From DAOUKH01 sp964291475 (GTDB lineage Bacteria; Chloroflexota; Dehalococcoidia; SHYB01), in the NCBI GenBank assembly GCA_964291475.2, contig OZ220076.1, positions 62,001 to 126,000 of the forward strand: 64,000 nucleotides of DNA. The letters run 5' to 3'. The notes under the pieces were generated by a model that saw only the letters and a list, made by a program, of their open reading frames with translations, was not told the DNA's origin and made no database searches. Shown one piece after another: positions 17,159 through 26,751 of the stretch. The stretch's first letter is position 1. Every line of letters starts with the position of its first letter. Made by a program: the position numbers and the translations under genes.

Positions 17159-17206
17159 CCGGCAACCCCGAACGGAGCGCGATCAGGGCAGAGGCGAGGG
17201 GGTCCA

Positions 17207-18331
17207 ATGCACTACAACGTCATCTCGGCGGACAGCCACATCGACGTCAAGTACCTTCCCGGCGACCTCTTCGTTTCCAACGCGCCAGCGGAGTGGCGGG
17301 ACCAAGTCCCCCGTATCGTCGAGACGAGCGAAGGGAAGAAGTGGTTTTCCGAAGGCACCGACCTCTCGGCGCGCCTGCCCAACGCCAACATGGGCTTCTT
17401 TGAACGGGGCTTTTCCAGGCGCATCGACCGCATGTTCGACGCGGGCTTCTTCGACGGCAGGTCACACCCGACCGACCCCGAGTTGCGCGTGAAGCACCAG
17501 GACATGGACGGCATCGACGCCGAGGTCATCTACGGCGTCTTGCACCTTGGTAACCACGTGGAGAGCCGGGATCTGCTCAACCTCATCTATCAGATTTACA
17601 ACACCTGGGTGGCCGACTTCTGCAAGGCCAACCCCGACCGTCTGGCGGGGCTGGCCTGTTTGCCGAACGAAGACCCCAAGGCCGCCGCCGCGGAGCTCCG
17701 CAGGGTGGCGGCCCTGGGAATCAGGGGCGCCGAGTTCGCGGTATCGACAGCGGCGAAGCCGGTGTGGCACAAGGACTGGTTCCCGCTCTGGGAGGCCGCG
17801 GCGGAGTGCAACACGCCCATATCCTTCCACACGACAGGCCTAGAGACACGGCAGCCTGACGCCGCGGAGTCCAAGGAATACACCGCGCAGTACCTCGGCA
17901 CCTGGCTGACGATGTTCCAACTCGCCGGGGCGGAATCGCTTTCCAGCATTCTCTTCTCCGGCGCCCTCGACCGCTTCCCCGATTTCAAGTTCGTGCTCGG
18001 TGAGTCGGGCGTCGCGTGGATCCCGTTCATCCTCGGACGCGTGGACGAGAAGTACGAGGACCGCTACACCTATCTGAACTTCGAGATGCCGCCAAGCGGC
18101 TACTGGCGGCGTCAGGGGTACACGACGTTCCAGCAGGAGTCCACCGTCCCCGACGTCATTCAGCTTGTGGGCGAGGACAACGTGCTCTGGGGCTCCGATT
18201 ACCCCCACTCCGACGGTGTCTGGCCCGACTCGCAAGAGATCATCGCGAAGGATTTGGGCCGGCTCGACGACCGCGTTCGCCAGAAGGTGGTCCGGGACAA
18301 CACCGGAAAGCTCTACGGATTCCTCAACTAG
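17207..18331 (+). CDS. Amidohydrolase family 2 metal-dependent hydrolase/decarboxylase
   Basis: 374 residues from ATG 17207; an in-frame upstream extension to 17102 is unlikely because homology starts at the metal-binding SADSHID. Features of the amidohydro_2 (ACMSD-like) family are the N-terminal DSHID, a central FHTTG segment holding the next metal His, the conserved LGESGVAWIPFILGR, and LWGSDYPHSDGVWPDS with the last metal Asp (about residue 330). Members hydrolyse or decarboxylate cyclic or aromatic compounds. It is the first gene before the DppB/DppC permeases, 47 bases upstream of DppB. A related enzyme lies at 24670-25860. Confidence 0.85.
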   Translation: MHYNVISADSHIDVKYLPGDLFVSNAPAEWRDQVPRIVETSEGKKWFSEGTDLSARLPNANMGFFERGFSRRIDRMFDAGFFDGRSHPTDPELRVKHQDMDGIDAEVIYGVLHLGNHVESRDLLNLIYQIYNTWVADFCKANPDRLAGLACLPNEDPKAAAAELRRVAALGIRGAEFAVSTAAKPVWHKDWFPLWEAAAECNTPISFHTTGLETRQPDAAESKEYTAQYLGTWLTMFQLAGAESLSSILFSGALDRFPDFKFVLGESGVAWIPFILGRVDEKYEDRYTYLNFEMPPSGYWRRQGYTTFQQESTVPDVIQLVGEDNVLWGSDYPHSDGVWPDSQEIIAKDLGRLDDRVRQKVVRDNTGKLYGFLN

Positions 18332-18378
18332 GCCGCAAGGCCGCACCGAGACGCTAGAGCCGCCGCCACTGGAGGACG

Positions 18379-19308
18379 GTGTTGCGAAGATACATCTTCC
18401 TTCGAATCGTCCAAGCGGTCTTCGTTGCCATCGCGGTCTCGATCATCGTCTTCATCCTGGTCCGCCTGTCCGGCAACCCCGTCGACGTCATCCTTCCCAT
18501 CAACGCCACCCCGGAAGACCGGGCGCGGCTCACCGCGCTGTGGGGGCTGGACGACCCGCTCCTGAGTCAGTACTGGACATTCGTCAAGAACGCGGTACGG
18601 GGCGACTTTGGAGACTCGATCAAGTTCCCCGGCAAGACGGCGCTCGGCGTCATCGGCGAACGCACGGTGGCGAGCTTGGAGTTGGCGCTGGGGGCTCTCT
18701 TGCTCGCCGGCGTAGTCGCCCTGCCCTTGGGCGTGATCAGCGCGGTGAAGAAGGACACGCCACTAGACTTTGTCGGCAAGACGTTCGCCATTCTTGGCCA
18801 ATCGGTGCCGCCGTTCTGGACAGGCATCGTGCTCGTCTGGGTCTTCGCGGTCACCCTCGATTGGCTGCCCGTCGCAGGGCGCGGCGGGTTCTCGCATTTC
18901 ATCTTGCCGGTGGTCACCCTCGCGTGGTTCCAGATGGCCCCGCTCATGCGCCTCGTCCGCTCATCGATGCTGGACGCCCTGGAAAGTGAGTACGTCAAGC
19001 TGGCCCGAATCAAGGGCGTACCGGAGTGGAAGGTCGTCTGGAAGCACTGCCTGCGGAACGCGGCCATCGTGCCGCTCACTTATTTCGGGCTCGTGGCCGG
19101 CTTCCTCGTGACCGGCACCGTCGTCGTCGAGACCGTCTTCGCCTGGCCCGGCATCGGCTTGCTCGCCTTCGACGCGATCACTGGGCGAGACTTCCACGTG
19201 GTCCAGGCCGTCGTGATTCTGACCGCAGTGGCGTTCCTCGCGATCAACCTCACCGTCGACATCCTCTACGGGTACGTCGATCCTCGTATCCGGTACGTGG
19301 ACCGGTAG
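18379..19308 (+). CDS. dppB: Peptide/nickel-type ABC permease, DppB family
   Basis: 309 residues. The start is GTG at 18379 with GGAGG 4 bases upstream. It has an N-terminal membrane segment (RRYIFLRIVQAVFVAIAVSIIVFIL), five further membrane helices, and the EAA-type cytoplasmic loop YVKLARIKGVPEWKVVWKHCLRNAAIVP that docks on the ATPase. The C-terminal helix ends in YGYVDPRIRY, typical of DppB. It forms the inner-membrane channel with DppC, which starts 7 bases after its stop. No ATPase gene follows. Confidence 0.92.
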   Translation: MLRRYIFLRIVQAVFVAIAVSIIVFILVRLSGNPVDVILPINATPEDRARLTALWGLDDPLLSQYWTFVKNAVRGDFGDSIKFPGKTALGVIGERTVASLELALGALLLAGVVALPLGVISAVKKDTPLDFVGKTFAILGQSVPPFWTGIVLVWVFAVTLDWLPVAGRGGFSHFILPVVTLAWFQMAPLMRLVRSSMLDALESEYVKLARIKGVPEWKVVWKHCLRNAAIVPLTYFGLVAGFLVTGTVVVETVFAWPGIGLLAFDAITGRDFHVVQAVVILTAVAFLAINLTVDILYGYVDPRIRYVDR

Positions 19309-19315
19309 CGGCACG

Positions 19316-20395
19316 ATGCAGGATTCAGGCGAAAAGGCCAGGGCGCTGCTGAAAGGCAGTCTCGGGCGTCTGCCAAACCTACGGTCAATGTTCGCCAAGA
19401 CGCGCCGCTATCCCCTCATACCCCTAACCGTGCTGCTCCTGGTACTGATCATCCCGGCCATCTTCGCCGACCTCATCGCGCCGTACGATCACCTTTCCGT
19501 CGATCCGGCCTCGCGGCTCCAGCCGCCGGGGTGGGTGGAGCCGAAGGTCCTCACCAAGACCGTTGTCGAACGGGTCGAGGACCGTGACACGGAGATCTCG
19601 CAAGCCGCGGCGCGGTCGCTTCGACCCGGAAACGGTCTGGGCCAGAGTCCGAACCTACCCGAAGAGGTCATGGTGGGCGACGATGTCCAGATCATCACCG
19701 GTGTCGGCGGAAGCTGGTCGCGGCCGCTGGGCACCGACAAGCTGGGCCGCGACATCGTTAGCCGTCTGATTCACGGTTCCAGGCTGTCGCTCATCGTGGC
19801 GCTCCTCGTCATCGGGACCTCTGGGGTGGTCGGCACATCGCTTGGGCTGATCGCCGGCTACTACCGGGGCTGGGTGGACTTCTTGGTCTCGAGGGCGGTC
19901 GACTTCTTCTTGGCCATTCCGCCGCTGCTCATCGCGCTCGTCCTGGTGCTCGTCTACCGGACGAGCCTGTGGATCGTCGTGATCGTCATCGCCGTCCAGC
20001 TTTGGGCCGTCTATGCACGCATGGTGCGCGGCGAGACGTTGACGCTCATGGAGCAGGGGTACATCGACCGCGCCCGGGTGGCGGGCGCCTCGGGGGCCCG
20101 CATCATCATGCGCCATCTCTTCCCCAACCTGGTCAACAGTCTCATCGTGCTCAGCACGTTGCAGATAGGCTTCGTCATCATCTTCGAGTCGGCACTCAGC
20201 TTCCTGGGTGTCGGAATTCCCAGTCCCGCCCCCTCATGGGGCAGCATCGTCGCCGATGGCCGCGACCTCATCATCCAATCGGGTTGGTGGGTCTCCATCT
20301 TCTCCGGCGCCGCGATCGCGTTGACGGTGCTCTCCGCCAACCTGCTCGGCGACTGGCTCCGGGACGAGCTCGATCCGAAACTGAAGCATCTATAG
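19316..20395 (+). CDS. dppC: Peptide/nickel-type ABC permease, DppC family, with long periplasmic loop
   Basis: 359 residues, about 60 longer than usual DppC. The N-terminal helix (about 38-58) is followed by an extended extracytoplasmic region (about 59-140), including an insertion rich in charged residues before the conserved PLGTDKLGRDIVSRLIHGSR. Five membrane helices follow, with the ATPase-docking loop YIDRARVAGASGARIIMRHLFPNL. The C-terminus ends LGDWLRDELDPKLK, the family hallmark. It pairs with DppB. The ATPases expected to drive it may be DppD/DppF at 45.7-47.7 kb. The extra loop may contact the binding protein. Confidence 0.9.
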   Translation: MQDSGEKARALLKGSLGRLPNLRSMFAKTRRYPLIPLTVLLLVLIIPAIFADLIAPYDHLSVDPASRLQPPGWVEPKVLTKTVVERVEDRDTEISQAAARSLRPGNGLGQSPNLPEEVMVGDDVQIITGVGGSWSRPLGTDKLGRDIVSRLIHGSRLSLIVALLVIGTSGVVGTSLGLIAGYYRGWVDFLVSRAVDFFLAIPPLLIALVLVLVYRTSLWIVVIVIAVQLWAVYARMVRGETLTLMEQGYIDRARVAGASGARIIMRHLFPNLVNSLIVLSTLQIGFVIIFESALSFLGVGIPSPAPSWGSIVADGRDLIIQSGWWVSIFSGAAIALTVLSANLLGDWLRDELDPKLKHL

Positions 20396-20428
20396 TCTCC
20401 CACCCTGGAGGAGCAAAGGGGGCAGCGC

Positions 20429-20848
20429 ATGTCGGAGCGAAACAAGGACATCATTCGGCGGTACTACGACTCGATGAACCGGGGCGACGTGGCCGCCAGA
20501 GACACCTTCTGGGCCGAAGACATCGTCTGGCACGGGAACCAGGCGGAAGGAGCGGGCCAGGGGCTGGAAAGCTCCGTCGACCTCCACGACCAGATCAAGA
20601 ACGCCTTCTCTGAGCTCCACGCCACCATCGACGACATGGTGGCGGAAGACGATAAGGTCGCGGTGCGCTTTACTGCGACGGGCCTCCACACGGGGCCGCT
20701 TCCGGGCGTCGAGCCGACGGGGAAGCCCTTCACGTGGACCGGGCTCGCCATCTACCGGATCGTCAAGGGGAAGATCGCCGAGGACTGGTTCAACGACACG
20801 TTCAATGAGCAGGTCCGGCAGTTGCGGGAGTCCCAGGGCGCAGGCTAG
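20429..20848 (+). CDS. SnoaL-like (NTF2-fold) protein, ester-cyclase type
   Basis: 139 residues of the SnoaL/NTF2-like superfamily: N-terminal helix RRYYDSMNRGDVAARDTFWAEDIVWHG, then beta strands including VAVRFTATGLHTGPLPGVEPTGKPFTWTGLAIYRI and IAEDWFNDT. This small cone-shaped fold serves isomerases, cyclases and hydratases and binding proteins, so the reaction cannot be assigned. A strong ribosome binding site (GGAGGAG) precedes the ATG. It lies between DppC and the broken binding protein, in the same direction, 34 bases after DppC. Confidence 0.8.
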   Translation: MSERNKDIIRRYYDSMNRGDVAARDTFWAEDIVWHGNQAEGAGQGLESSVDLHDQIKNAFSELHATIDDMVAEDDKVAVRFTATGLHTGPLPGVEPTGKPFTWTGLAIYRIVKGKIAEDWFNDTFNEQVRQLRESQGAG

Positions 20849-20917
20849 GGCGTTCAGGCCGTCGTTTGCCGCACGCTGAAACTCTTTTGGTTAAGGTGAT
20901 TACGAAGGACCTTCAGT

Positions 20918-20947
20918 TTGACAACCCAGAAAAGGGCGGTCTAGAAT
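20918..20947 (+). promoter_or_regulatory. Strong promoter for the binding-lipoprotein gene
   Basis: Perfect TTGACA (20918-20923), an 18-base spacer and TAGAAT (20942-20947), 49 bases before the ATG at 20996. It suggests the binding protein was expressed separately from, and more strongly than, the permeases. Confidence 0.65.
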
Positions 20948-20995
20948 CCGCCATCTCTTGCGGGATGCCCATGCGGGCAGAGGGGGAGGGGTGCC

Positions 20996-22801
20996 ATGCG
21001 TTCCAAGACCTGGATGATTCTTGTTGTGGGGCTAGCCGTCGTGGCCCTGATTGCGGCAGCCTGCGAGGGGGCACAAGGACCGCCAGGACCGGCAGGGCCG
21101 GCGGGGCCCGCAGGACCGGCGGGACCGGCAGGGCCGGCGGGACCGGCAGGCCCAGAGGGGCCGCAAGGACCGGCAGGTGGGATGCCATGATGCCGACGGC
21201 TATGCCCGAGCCGACGGCCACAGCCATGCCCGAGCCGACCGCGACGCCGGTGCCGACGGCCATGCCCGAGCCCACAGCGGCGATGATGGAGCCGGCCGTG
21301 AGCCGACTCGTCGTAGCCGCGCCATTCGAGTTGGAGGGTAATGACCCCTACGCAGTGCGCCCGGCCGAGATCGCGGTCCAAGGGCTGCCCTTCGAGGGCC
21401 TCTCTGAAGAAGATCCCGACTACACTTTCCAGCCGCAGCTTGCCGAAAGCTGGGAGACGTCCGACCTCAGGACCTGGACGTTCAAGCTGAGACAGGGCGT
21501 GCCGTTCCACTTCGACAACGGCGAGTTCACCTCGGCGGACGTCCGGTTCACGATGGAGCAGCAGTCCCGAGAGGACTCCCTCGTCACCGAGCGGGAGAAG
21601 ATCGCCGGCTGGCTCGAGACGCTGCAGACCCCCGACGACTACACCGTCATCATCACGTCCAACACCATCGACCCGGTGATGTGCTGCGACCAAGGAATCG
21701 ATCGCGCGACCTGGGGCATGATGCTCAGCAAGGCCTACTTCGATGCGACGGGCCTCACAGGGCCTACAGGACCGCATGGTCGGGACCGGGCCGTACCAGT
21801 TCGTGGAACGCAGGCCCGGCGAGTCGGTCCTCTTCGAGCGCGTGGCGTACGAGCACTACCGCGTCACGCCCGAATTCCCTGAAATCGAAGTCCGCAACGT
21901 CACCGAGGCCGCAACGAGGCTGGCGCTCCTGGTGAATGGCGACATTCACCTGACCCTGCTTCCCTCCGACCAAAACGCGGCGGCCATCGCGGGGCGGCAT
22001 GGAAGTTGTCGACGCGGTCTCGCCGACCGTTCTGGTTGCCGGGATGTTCGGCGGGCTCTTCCTCGAGTCGGACGAGGCCTACGACCCGGACAACCCGTTC
22101 ACCAACGTCAAGGTCCGCGAGGCTCTCAACCGGGCCGTCGACCGCGACACGATCCAGGATTCGATCCTTGGCGGCCGCGGCATCGACATGGCCGTCGCCC
22201 TCTGGGGCGACGAGCGCCCCGGCGTCACCGAGTCGCTCCACGCCAGGTTCGACGACATGTACGGCTACGATCCGGACAGAGCGCGGGCGCTGCTCGCCGA
22301 AGCCGGCTACCCGAACGGGTTCGACACAACCATCGCGCTCGTCCCACGCGTCCAGTTGCCCGGGTCGAAGACGTCGGTGAGACGATCGGGAACGCGTGGC
22401 AGGACATCGGCGTCAACGTGACCTTCGTCGAGGCCGAGTGGGCCACCTACATCGGTAAGATCGTCCAGAAACAGAACGTCAACGAGTTCACCATCTTGGC
22501 GGCCGACCGCGACCAGCCGATCGCGCTCTACCGGTTGATCTACTACAGCGGCGGGTGCTGTCACATCTTCGACAGCGAGTTCCTCGATGAGAAGTTCGAG
22601 GCGCTGAACGTGACCGACAGCTTCGCGGCCCGCGACGCGCTCTTCCTGGAAGCCTACACGCACCTGTTCGAGCAGTACTCGACGGTGCCGTTGTGGTGGA
22701 TCCAGTCGCAGTTCGTGATCAACCCCGAGGTCATCGCCGAGTACCGAACGTCCGGGCAGCGGCCGCCTCGCCACCTGGAGTACATCGTAGCGGCCAAGTA
22801 G
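20996..22801 (+). pseudogene. Peptide-type ABC binding lipoprotein with collagen-like linker, four frameshifts
   Basis: Reading starts at ATG 20996 after GGAGGGG. A lipoprotein signal (lipobox IAAAC, Cys about 22) is followed by a collagen-like run of Gly-Pro-Ala triplets. That frame stops at 21190. The protein continues in another frame as a PEPTA-type Thr/Pro linker and SBP_bac_5 N-lobe (about 21187-21770), then VGTGPYQFVERRPGES (about 21775-21990), then MEVVDAVSPTVLVAGMFGG to QLPG (about 21999-22370), and returns to the third segment's frame (VEDVGETIGNAWQDIG to the stop at 22801). At about 22366 a single G appears missing from a G-run. It is either a decaying gene or an error-rich assembly, in the Dpp cluster with DppB/DppC. 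Confidence 0.8.
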
Positions 22802-22874
22802 CCGAGGCAACGCTCCGAAAGCCGCACGGCCCCAGCATGCCGGACGCCCGGAAGCTGGGGCCGTCGCTTTCTCC

Positions 22875-23831
22875 ATGACCGTCGAGGCAGCGCCGATGAA
22901 GGGACTGCAAGGAAGAACCGCCATCGTCACCGGCGCCGGCAGAGGCATCGGCCGAGCCGTCGCCGAGCTCCTGGCGCGGGAAGGGGCCAACGTCGTGGTC
23001 AACGACCTTGGCGGCAGCCTCGGCGGCGAAGGCAACTCGTCCGCCGTGGCCGAGGAGGCGGCGGCACAGATCACGAACGACGGCGGCGTCGCCGTACCGA
23101 ACTTCGAGGACGTCTCCGACTTCGAAGGCGCGCGGCGGCTCGTCCAGGCCGCGCTCGACGAGTTCGGGCAGCTCGACATCCTGGTGAACAACGCCGGCAT
23201 CACGAGGCGCACCTGGCTCCACCACATGACCGAGCACGACTGGGAGCAGGTCTGCCGCGTCAACCTCAAGGGTACGTTCAACTGCATCCGCCACGCCTGC
23301 ATTCCCATGCGGGAGCGGGGCTACGGGCGCATCGTCAACATCTCGTCGACCGCGGGCGTGATACGGGGTGGAGCCGTCGGCGGGCGGAGGGTCGCCTACG
23401 GCGCGACCAAGGGCGGCATCTACGGTCTGACGAACCTCGCCTACCCGGAGCTCGGCGCCGCCGGCGTCACCGTCAACACCGTGCTCCCCGGCGGATCGCG
23501 GACCCGCATGTCGGAAGCGGCAATCAGCGAGCACGACGAGGCCATGGCGGAAGGCGACGCGCTGACGCAAGCCCTGGAGGGAATGATTGCCGACCTCGAG
23601 CTCACCCCGCCGGAGGATCTCGCGCCTTTGGTAACCTACCTCTGCACCGAGCAGGCCGGCTACATCACCGGGCATGTTTTCTTCGGCCTGGGAAACAGCT
23701 TCGGCTGGTGCAAGCCCATGGAAGTGACCCGGCGCATCTCCAAGGAGCGGCGGTGGACGGTCGATGAGCTCATCGACCTCATGCCGCGCACGCTTGCCGC
23801 GGATATCGCCGAGCAGAGCGAGGAAGGGTAG
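22875..23831 (+). CDS. Short-chain dehydrogenase/reductase, long form
   Basis: 318 residues with an N-terminal classical SDR domain: cofactor motif TGAGRGIG (about 20-27), VVNDLGG, NNAG (about 111-114), catalytic Ser in NISSTAGV and YGATKGG (Tyr-x-x-x-Lys). The glycine spacing and acidic ND favour NAD(H). An extra about 50-residue C-terminal tail resembles that of 17-beta-hydroxysteroid/multifunctional-enzyme-type SDRs acting on acyl-CoA or ring substrates. ATG 22875 is used; ATG 22896 (MKGLQ) is equally plausible. The next SDR begins 10 bases after its stop, so the two are probably co-expressed and may act in sequence. Confidence 0.88.
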   Translation: MTVEAAPMKGLQGRTAIVTGAGRGIGRAVAELLAREGANVVVNDLGGSLGGEGNSSAVAEEAAAQITNDGGVAVPNFEDVSDFEGARRLVQAALDEFGQLDILVNNAGITRRTWLHHMTEHDWEQVCRVNLKGTFNCIRHACIPMRERGYGRIVNISSTAGVIRGGAVGGRRVAYGATKGGIYGLTNLAYPELGAAGVTVNTVLPGGSRTRMSEAAISEHDEAMAEGDALTQALEGMIADLELTPPEDLAPLVTYLCTEQAGYITGHVFFGLGNSFGWCKPMEVTRRISKERRWTVDELIDLMPRTLAADIAEQSEEG

Positions 23832-23841
23832 GAGGACGGCG

Positions 23842-24648
23842 GTGAGCGCTCTGCAGGACAAAGTCGCAATCATCACCGGCGGCGGTGGCTACCTCGGCCG
23901 TGGCATCGCGGTCGCCTTCGCGCGGGAGGGCGCCCGGGTCGCGGTGGTCGACCTCGACAAGTCGGCCGCCGAGCGCGTGGCCGGCGAGCTTGAGCAGATG
24001 TGCTGCGAGGCCCTGGCCCTGCCCTGCGACGTGGGGTCGGAGCGCCAGGTCCAACACGCCGTGGCCGAGACGGTCGAGCGCTTCCGCCGCATCGACGCCG
24101 TGGTCAACTGCGCCCAGAGTTGGGGCGGCGCAAACCCCTCGCTCAGTGAGTGGATGCCCCTGGAGACGATCCCGGAAGCGCAGTGGGACGAGGTCTTCCA
24201 GACCGGCGTGAAGGCCACCTGGTACTTCTCCAAGGCCGTCCTCCCTCACATGAAGGAGCGCGGCGGCAGGATCATCAACTTCGGTTCCCTCGCAGGGGTG
24301 GAGGGGCTCGCGGGCATGGCTGACTATGCCGCGAACAAGGAGGCCATCCGCGCCCTCAGCAAGGTCGCCGCCCGCGAGTGGGGGCGGTACGGCATCAACG
24401 TCAACGTGATCTGCCCGCTGGCGCAAGCAAAGCGGACCGAGAAGATCGAGCGGACGTACGGGGCCGATTCGCCGGAGATGGCGGAGTGGCAGGGCTTCCT
24501 GGCCGACTACCGTAAGGACCTGCCCATCCAACGCCTCGGCGACCCCGTCGAAGACATCGGCCGCACCGCCGTCTTTCTCGCCAGCGACGCCTCCGGCTAC
24601 ATCACCGGCCAAACGTTCATGGTGGACGGCGGCGCGTATATGGGCTAG
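23842..24648 (+). CDS. Short-chain dehydrogenase/reductase
   Basis: 268 residues from GTG 23842, with AGGAGG 6 bases upstream; the longer in-frame start at 23764 falls inside the previous gene and is rejected. The cofactor motif is TGGGGYLGRG (about 13-22), with VDLDKS after the second strand indicating NAD. The catalytic residues sit in INFGSLAGVEG and the YAANKEA Tyr-Lys pair. The NNAG motif reads VNCAQSWGG, a variant. The C-terminus ASGYITGQTFMVDGG is typical. It acts on an unknown alcohol or ketone and is co-directional with the preceding SDR. Confidence 0.88.
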   Translation: MSALQDKVAIITGGGGYLGRGIAVAFAREGARVAVVDLDKSAAERVAGELEQMCCEALALPCDVGSERQVQHAVAETVERFRRIDAVVNCAQSWGGANPSLSEWMPLETIPEAQWDEVFQTGVKATWYFSKAVLPHMKERGGRIINFGSLAGVEGLAGMADYAANKEAIRALSKVAAREWGRYGINVNVICPLAQAKRTEKIERTYGADSPEMAEWQGFLADYRKDLPIQRLGDPVEDIGRTAVFLASDASGYITGQTFMVDGGAYMG

Positions 24649-24669
24649 GCCCCGGACCGCCGCGTAGGG

Positions 24670-25860
24670 CTACGCGCCGTTCGACTGGATGCCCCAGAAC
24701 CGGGCCGGGTTGTCGGAAAGCACCTTGCGCTTCATGTCGTCGCTCAGCTCGGGGTAGTCGAGAATCTTCTGCACCGACCGCGGCGAGATGCTGTCGGGGT
24801 GCGAATAGTCGGTGCCGAAGATGATGCCCGCGTCTCCCAGCTTCCGTGCAAGGAACGGCACGTAGTCCACCTCTTCAGGCTCGAAGGCGATGAAGCACTG
24901 GTCGCCGAAGTAGTCGCGCGGGTCCTTCTTGGGCGGCGGCACGAAGCCGGGGAACATCTTGTGGTGCTCGTGCAACCGGTCCAGATAGTATGGTAGCCAG
25001 CCCGCCCCATGCTCCAGCCAGCCAACCCGGAGCTTAGGGAACGTCTCCAGGACGCCGCTGGCCAGGAAGCCGACCACCGAATACGGCCCGTCCGACGCCA
25101 TGAAGATGTGCTTGTAGAAGACGTTGTCCAGCCGGCGCTGCCCGACGCCAAAGACCATGTTCTGGTGAATCGAGACCGGGACATTTAGCCGCACGCACTC
25201 CTCAAAGACCGGGTAGTACTTCTCCTTCCAAGTCCACTCCGTCTTGAACTGCGCCGGAAGGAACGCAGCGCCGAGGCCGAGCTCGGTGATGGCGCGGCGC
25301 AACTCGCCGACCGCCGAATCCACGTCATGGAGCGGAATCAGGGCGGTCGCGCGGATGCGGTCGGGGTCATGGCTGCAGAAGCGGAAGGCCCAGTCGTTCC
25401 ACGCCTTGCACCAGTAGAGCGCGACCTCGGGGTTGTCGATTAGGCACAGGATGTTCTGCGAGGCGCTCCCGAAGATGAAGGTCGTGTCCACGCCCTCGTG
25501 GTCCATATCTTCGAGCCGCTTGTCGGGCTCCCGCTCACCGTCGCGGTTCACCCATTCGCCCTGTGGCGACCACGGGTTCGGTAGCCGTCCCTCCGGCCCC
25601 GAGCGGAAGTCGGCATTGGGCCAGAGCTTCGAATGCTCCACCACCCACGTGCGGTCGTACTTGAGGTAGGCGCCCGTCTGGACGTTGCGCTCCTCATCCG
25701 TGTCGAGGGTCTGGGCAGGATCGACGAACTCCCTGGGAGCGAGGCCCTGCAGCTCCTTGGGGAACGACTTCCAGTGATGGATGAGGTGCTCGTTGACGTG
25801 GGAGTCCGAGTCGATGATCCGGTATTCCGGTCTCGTCCCCCCAATGTATTGCTTCGACAT
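24670..25860 (-). CDS. Amidohydrolase family 2 protein
   Basis: 396 residues from ATG 25860 (GGAGGAG upstream), chosen over the in-frame start at 25911. It is related to 17207-18331: IIDSDSHVNEHL at the N-terminus (metal-binding Asp-x-His), PVSIHQNM in the middle, and GTDYSHPDSISPRS with the late metal Asp. MEHGAGWLPYYLDRL-type residues (here WLEHGAGWLPYYLDRLHEHH) are typical of SAR202-like and actinobacterial paralogues of this family. It probably cleaves a C-N or C-C bond of a cyclic acid; the substrate is unknown. It stands alone between rightward SDR genes. Confidence 0.85.
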   Translation of the reverse strand: MSKQYIGGTRPEYRIIDSDSHVNEHLIHHWKSFPKELQGLAPREFVDPAQTLDTDEERNVQTGAYLKYDRTWVVEHSKLWPNADFRSGPEGRLPNPWSPQGEWVNRDGEREPDKRLEDMDHEGVDTTFIFGSASQNILCLIDNPEVALYWCKAWNDWAFRFCSHDPDRIRATALIPLHDVDSAVGELRRAITELGLGAAFLPAQFKTEWTWKEKYYPVFEECVRLNVPVSIHQNMVFGVGQRRLDNVFYKHIFMASDGPYSVVGFLASGVLETFPKLRVGWLEHGAGWLPYYLDRLHEHHKMFPGFVPPPKKDPRDYFGDQCFIAFEPEEVDYVPFLARKLGDAGIIFGTDYSHPDSISPRSVQKILDYPELSDDMKRKVLSDNPARFWGIQSNGA

Positions 25861-25985
25861 CGCGCTCCTCCCCCGTGAACGCATTGTGCATACCAGGAGC
25901 GGGGCGGTCAAACGCGCCGCCGCTCCCTTTGTGACCGGTGTTAGACTGACGCCGCGTATCGTCAGTCGAGCTTCAGGAGGGCGTC

Positions 25986-26741
25986 ATGGGTAGGCTAGCC
26001 GGCAAGGTCGCCTTGATCAGCGGTGGGGCGCGGGGGCAAGGCGAGGCGGAGGTCATCCTCTTCTCGAAAGAGGGAGCAAAGGTCGTCTTCGGCGACGTCC
26101 GGGACGATGAAGGCTGCAATCTCGAAGAGGCCGTCCGGGCCGATGGCGGCGACGTGACGTACGTGCACCTCGACGTGAGCAAGGACGCCGACTGGCGCGC
26201 CGCCGTCGAAGCGACGGTCGCCCGCTATGGCCGCATCGACATCCTGGTGAACAACGCGGGGATCGGCGTGTTCGACCGAGTCGAGGATGCGACGGAAGAA
26301 GAATGGGACAACACCATGGCGGTCAACGCAAAGGGTCCCTTCCTGGGCATGAAGCACGTCATCCCGGTGATGCGGCGCGGCGGCGGCGGTTCCATCATCA
26401 ACGTCACCTCCATCGCGGCGCACGTCGGCAGCAAGACCGGCGGAGCGACCTACGTCGCCAGCAAGGGTGCGGTGCGCCTCCTGACCAAGCACGTCGCCCT
26501 GCATCACGCCGGGGAGCAGATCCGCTGCAACGAGATTTACCCAGGCATGATCGACACGCCGATGCTGCAGGGTGCGGCCACCGACCCCGTCGGCCTCGAA
26601 GACCGGCTCGCCCGCATCCCCCTGGGGAGATTCGGCAAGCCCGACGACATGGCCTACGCCGCCCTGTACCTCGCCTCCGACGAGTCCTCATTCATCACGG
26701 GGGCCGAGTTGTCGGTCGACGGCGGGATCACCGTCCAGTAG
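25986..26741 (+). CDS. Short-chain dehydrogenase/reductase
   Basis: 251 residues, the standard classical SDR size. The cofactor loop is SGGARGQGEAE (about 13-22), a GxxxGxG variant with Gln, followed by FGDVRDD (NAD-type acidic residue), NNAGIG (about 89-94), catalytic Ser in NVTSIAAHVG, YVASKGA (Tyr-x-x-x-Lys) and the C-terminal FITGAELSVDGGIT. AGGAGGG precedes the ATG. It is probably a 3-oxoacyl or secondary alcohol dehydrogenase; the substrate cannot be set from sequence. It converges with the alcohol dehydrogenase at 26752, leaving only 10 bases between their stops. Confidence 0.9.
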   Translation: MGRLAGKVALISGGARGQGEAEVILFSKEGAKVVFGDVRDDEGCNLEEAVRADGGDVTYVHLDVSKDADWRAAVEATVARYGRIDILVNNAGIGVFDRVEDATEEEWDNTMAVNAKGPFLGMKHVIPVMRRGGGGSIINVTSIAAHVGSKTGGATYVASKGAVRLLTKHVALHHAGEQIRCNEIYPGMIDTPMLQGAATDPVGLEDRLARIPLGRFGKPDDMAYAALYLASDESSFITGAELSVDGGITVQ

Positions 26742-26751
26742 CTCCACGCCG

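Noticed and set aside
16767..17206. Small genes or an RNA in the 440-base gap upstream of the amidohydrolase
   Set aside because: Several short frames exist but none has a good ribosome binding site, domain or conserved-looking composition, and no tRNA fold is present.
21180..21192. Programmed frameshift or coupled restart (ATGATG over TGA) in the binding lipoprotein
   Set aside because: Three further breaks in the same gene, without slippery sequences, make mutation or sequence error more likely than a programmed event.
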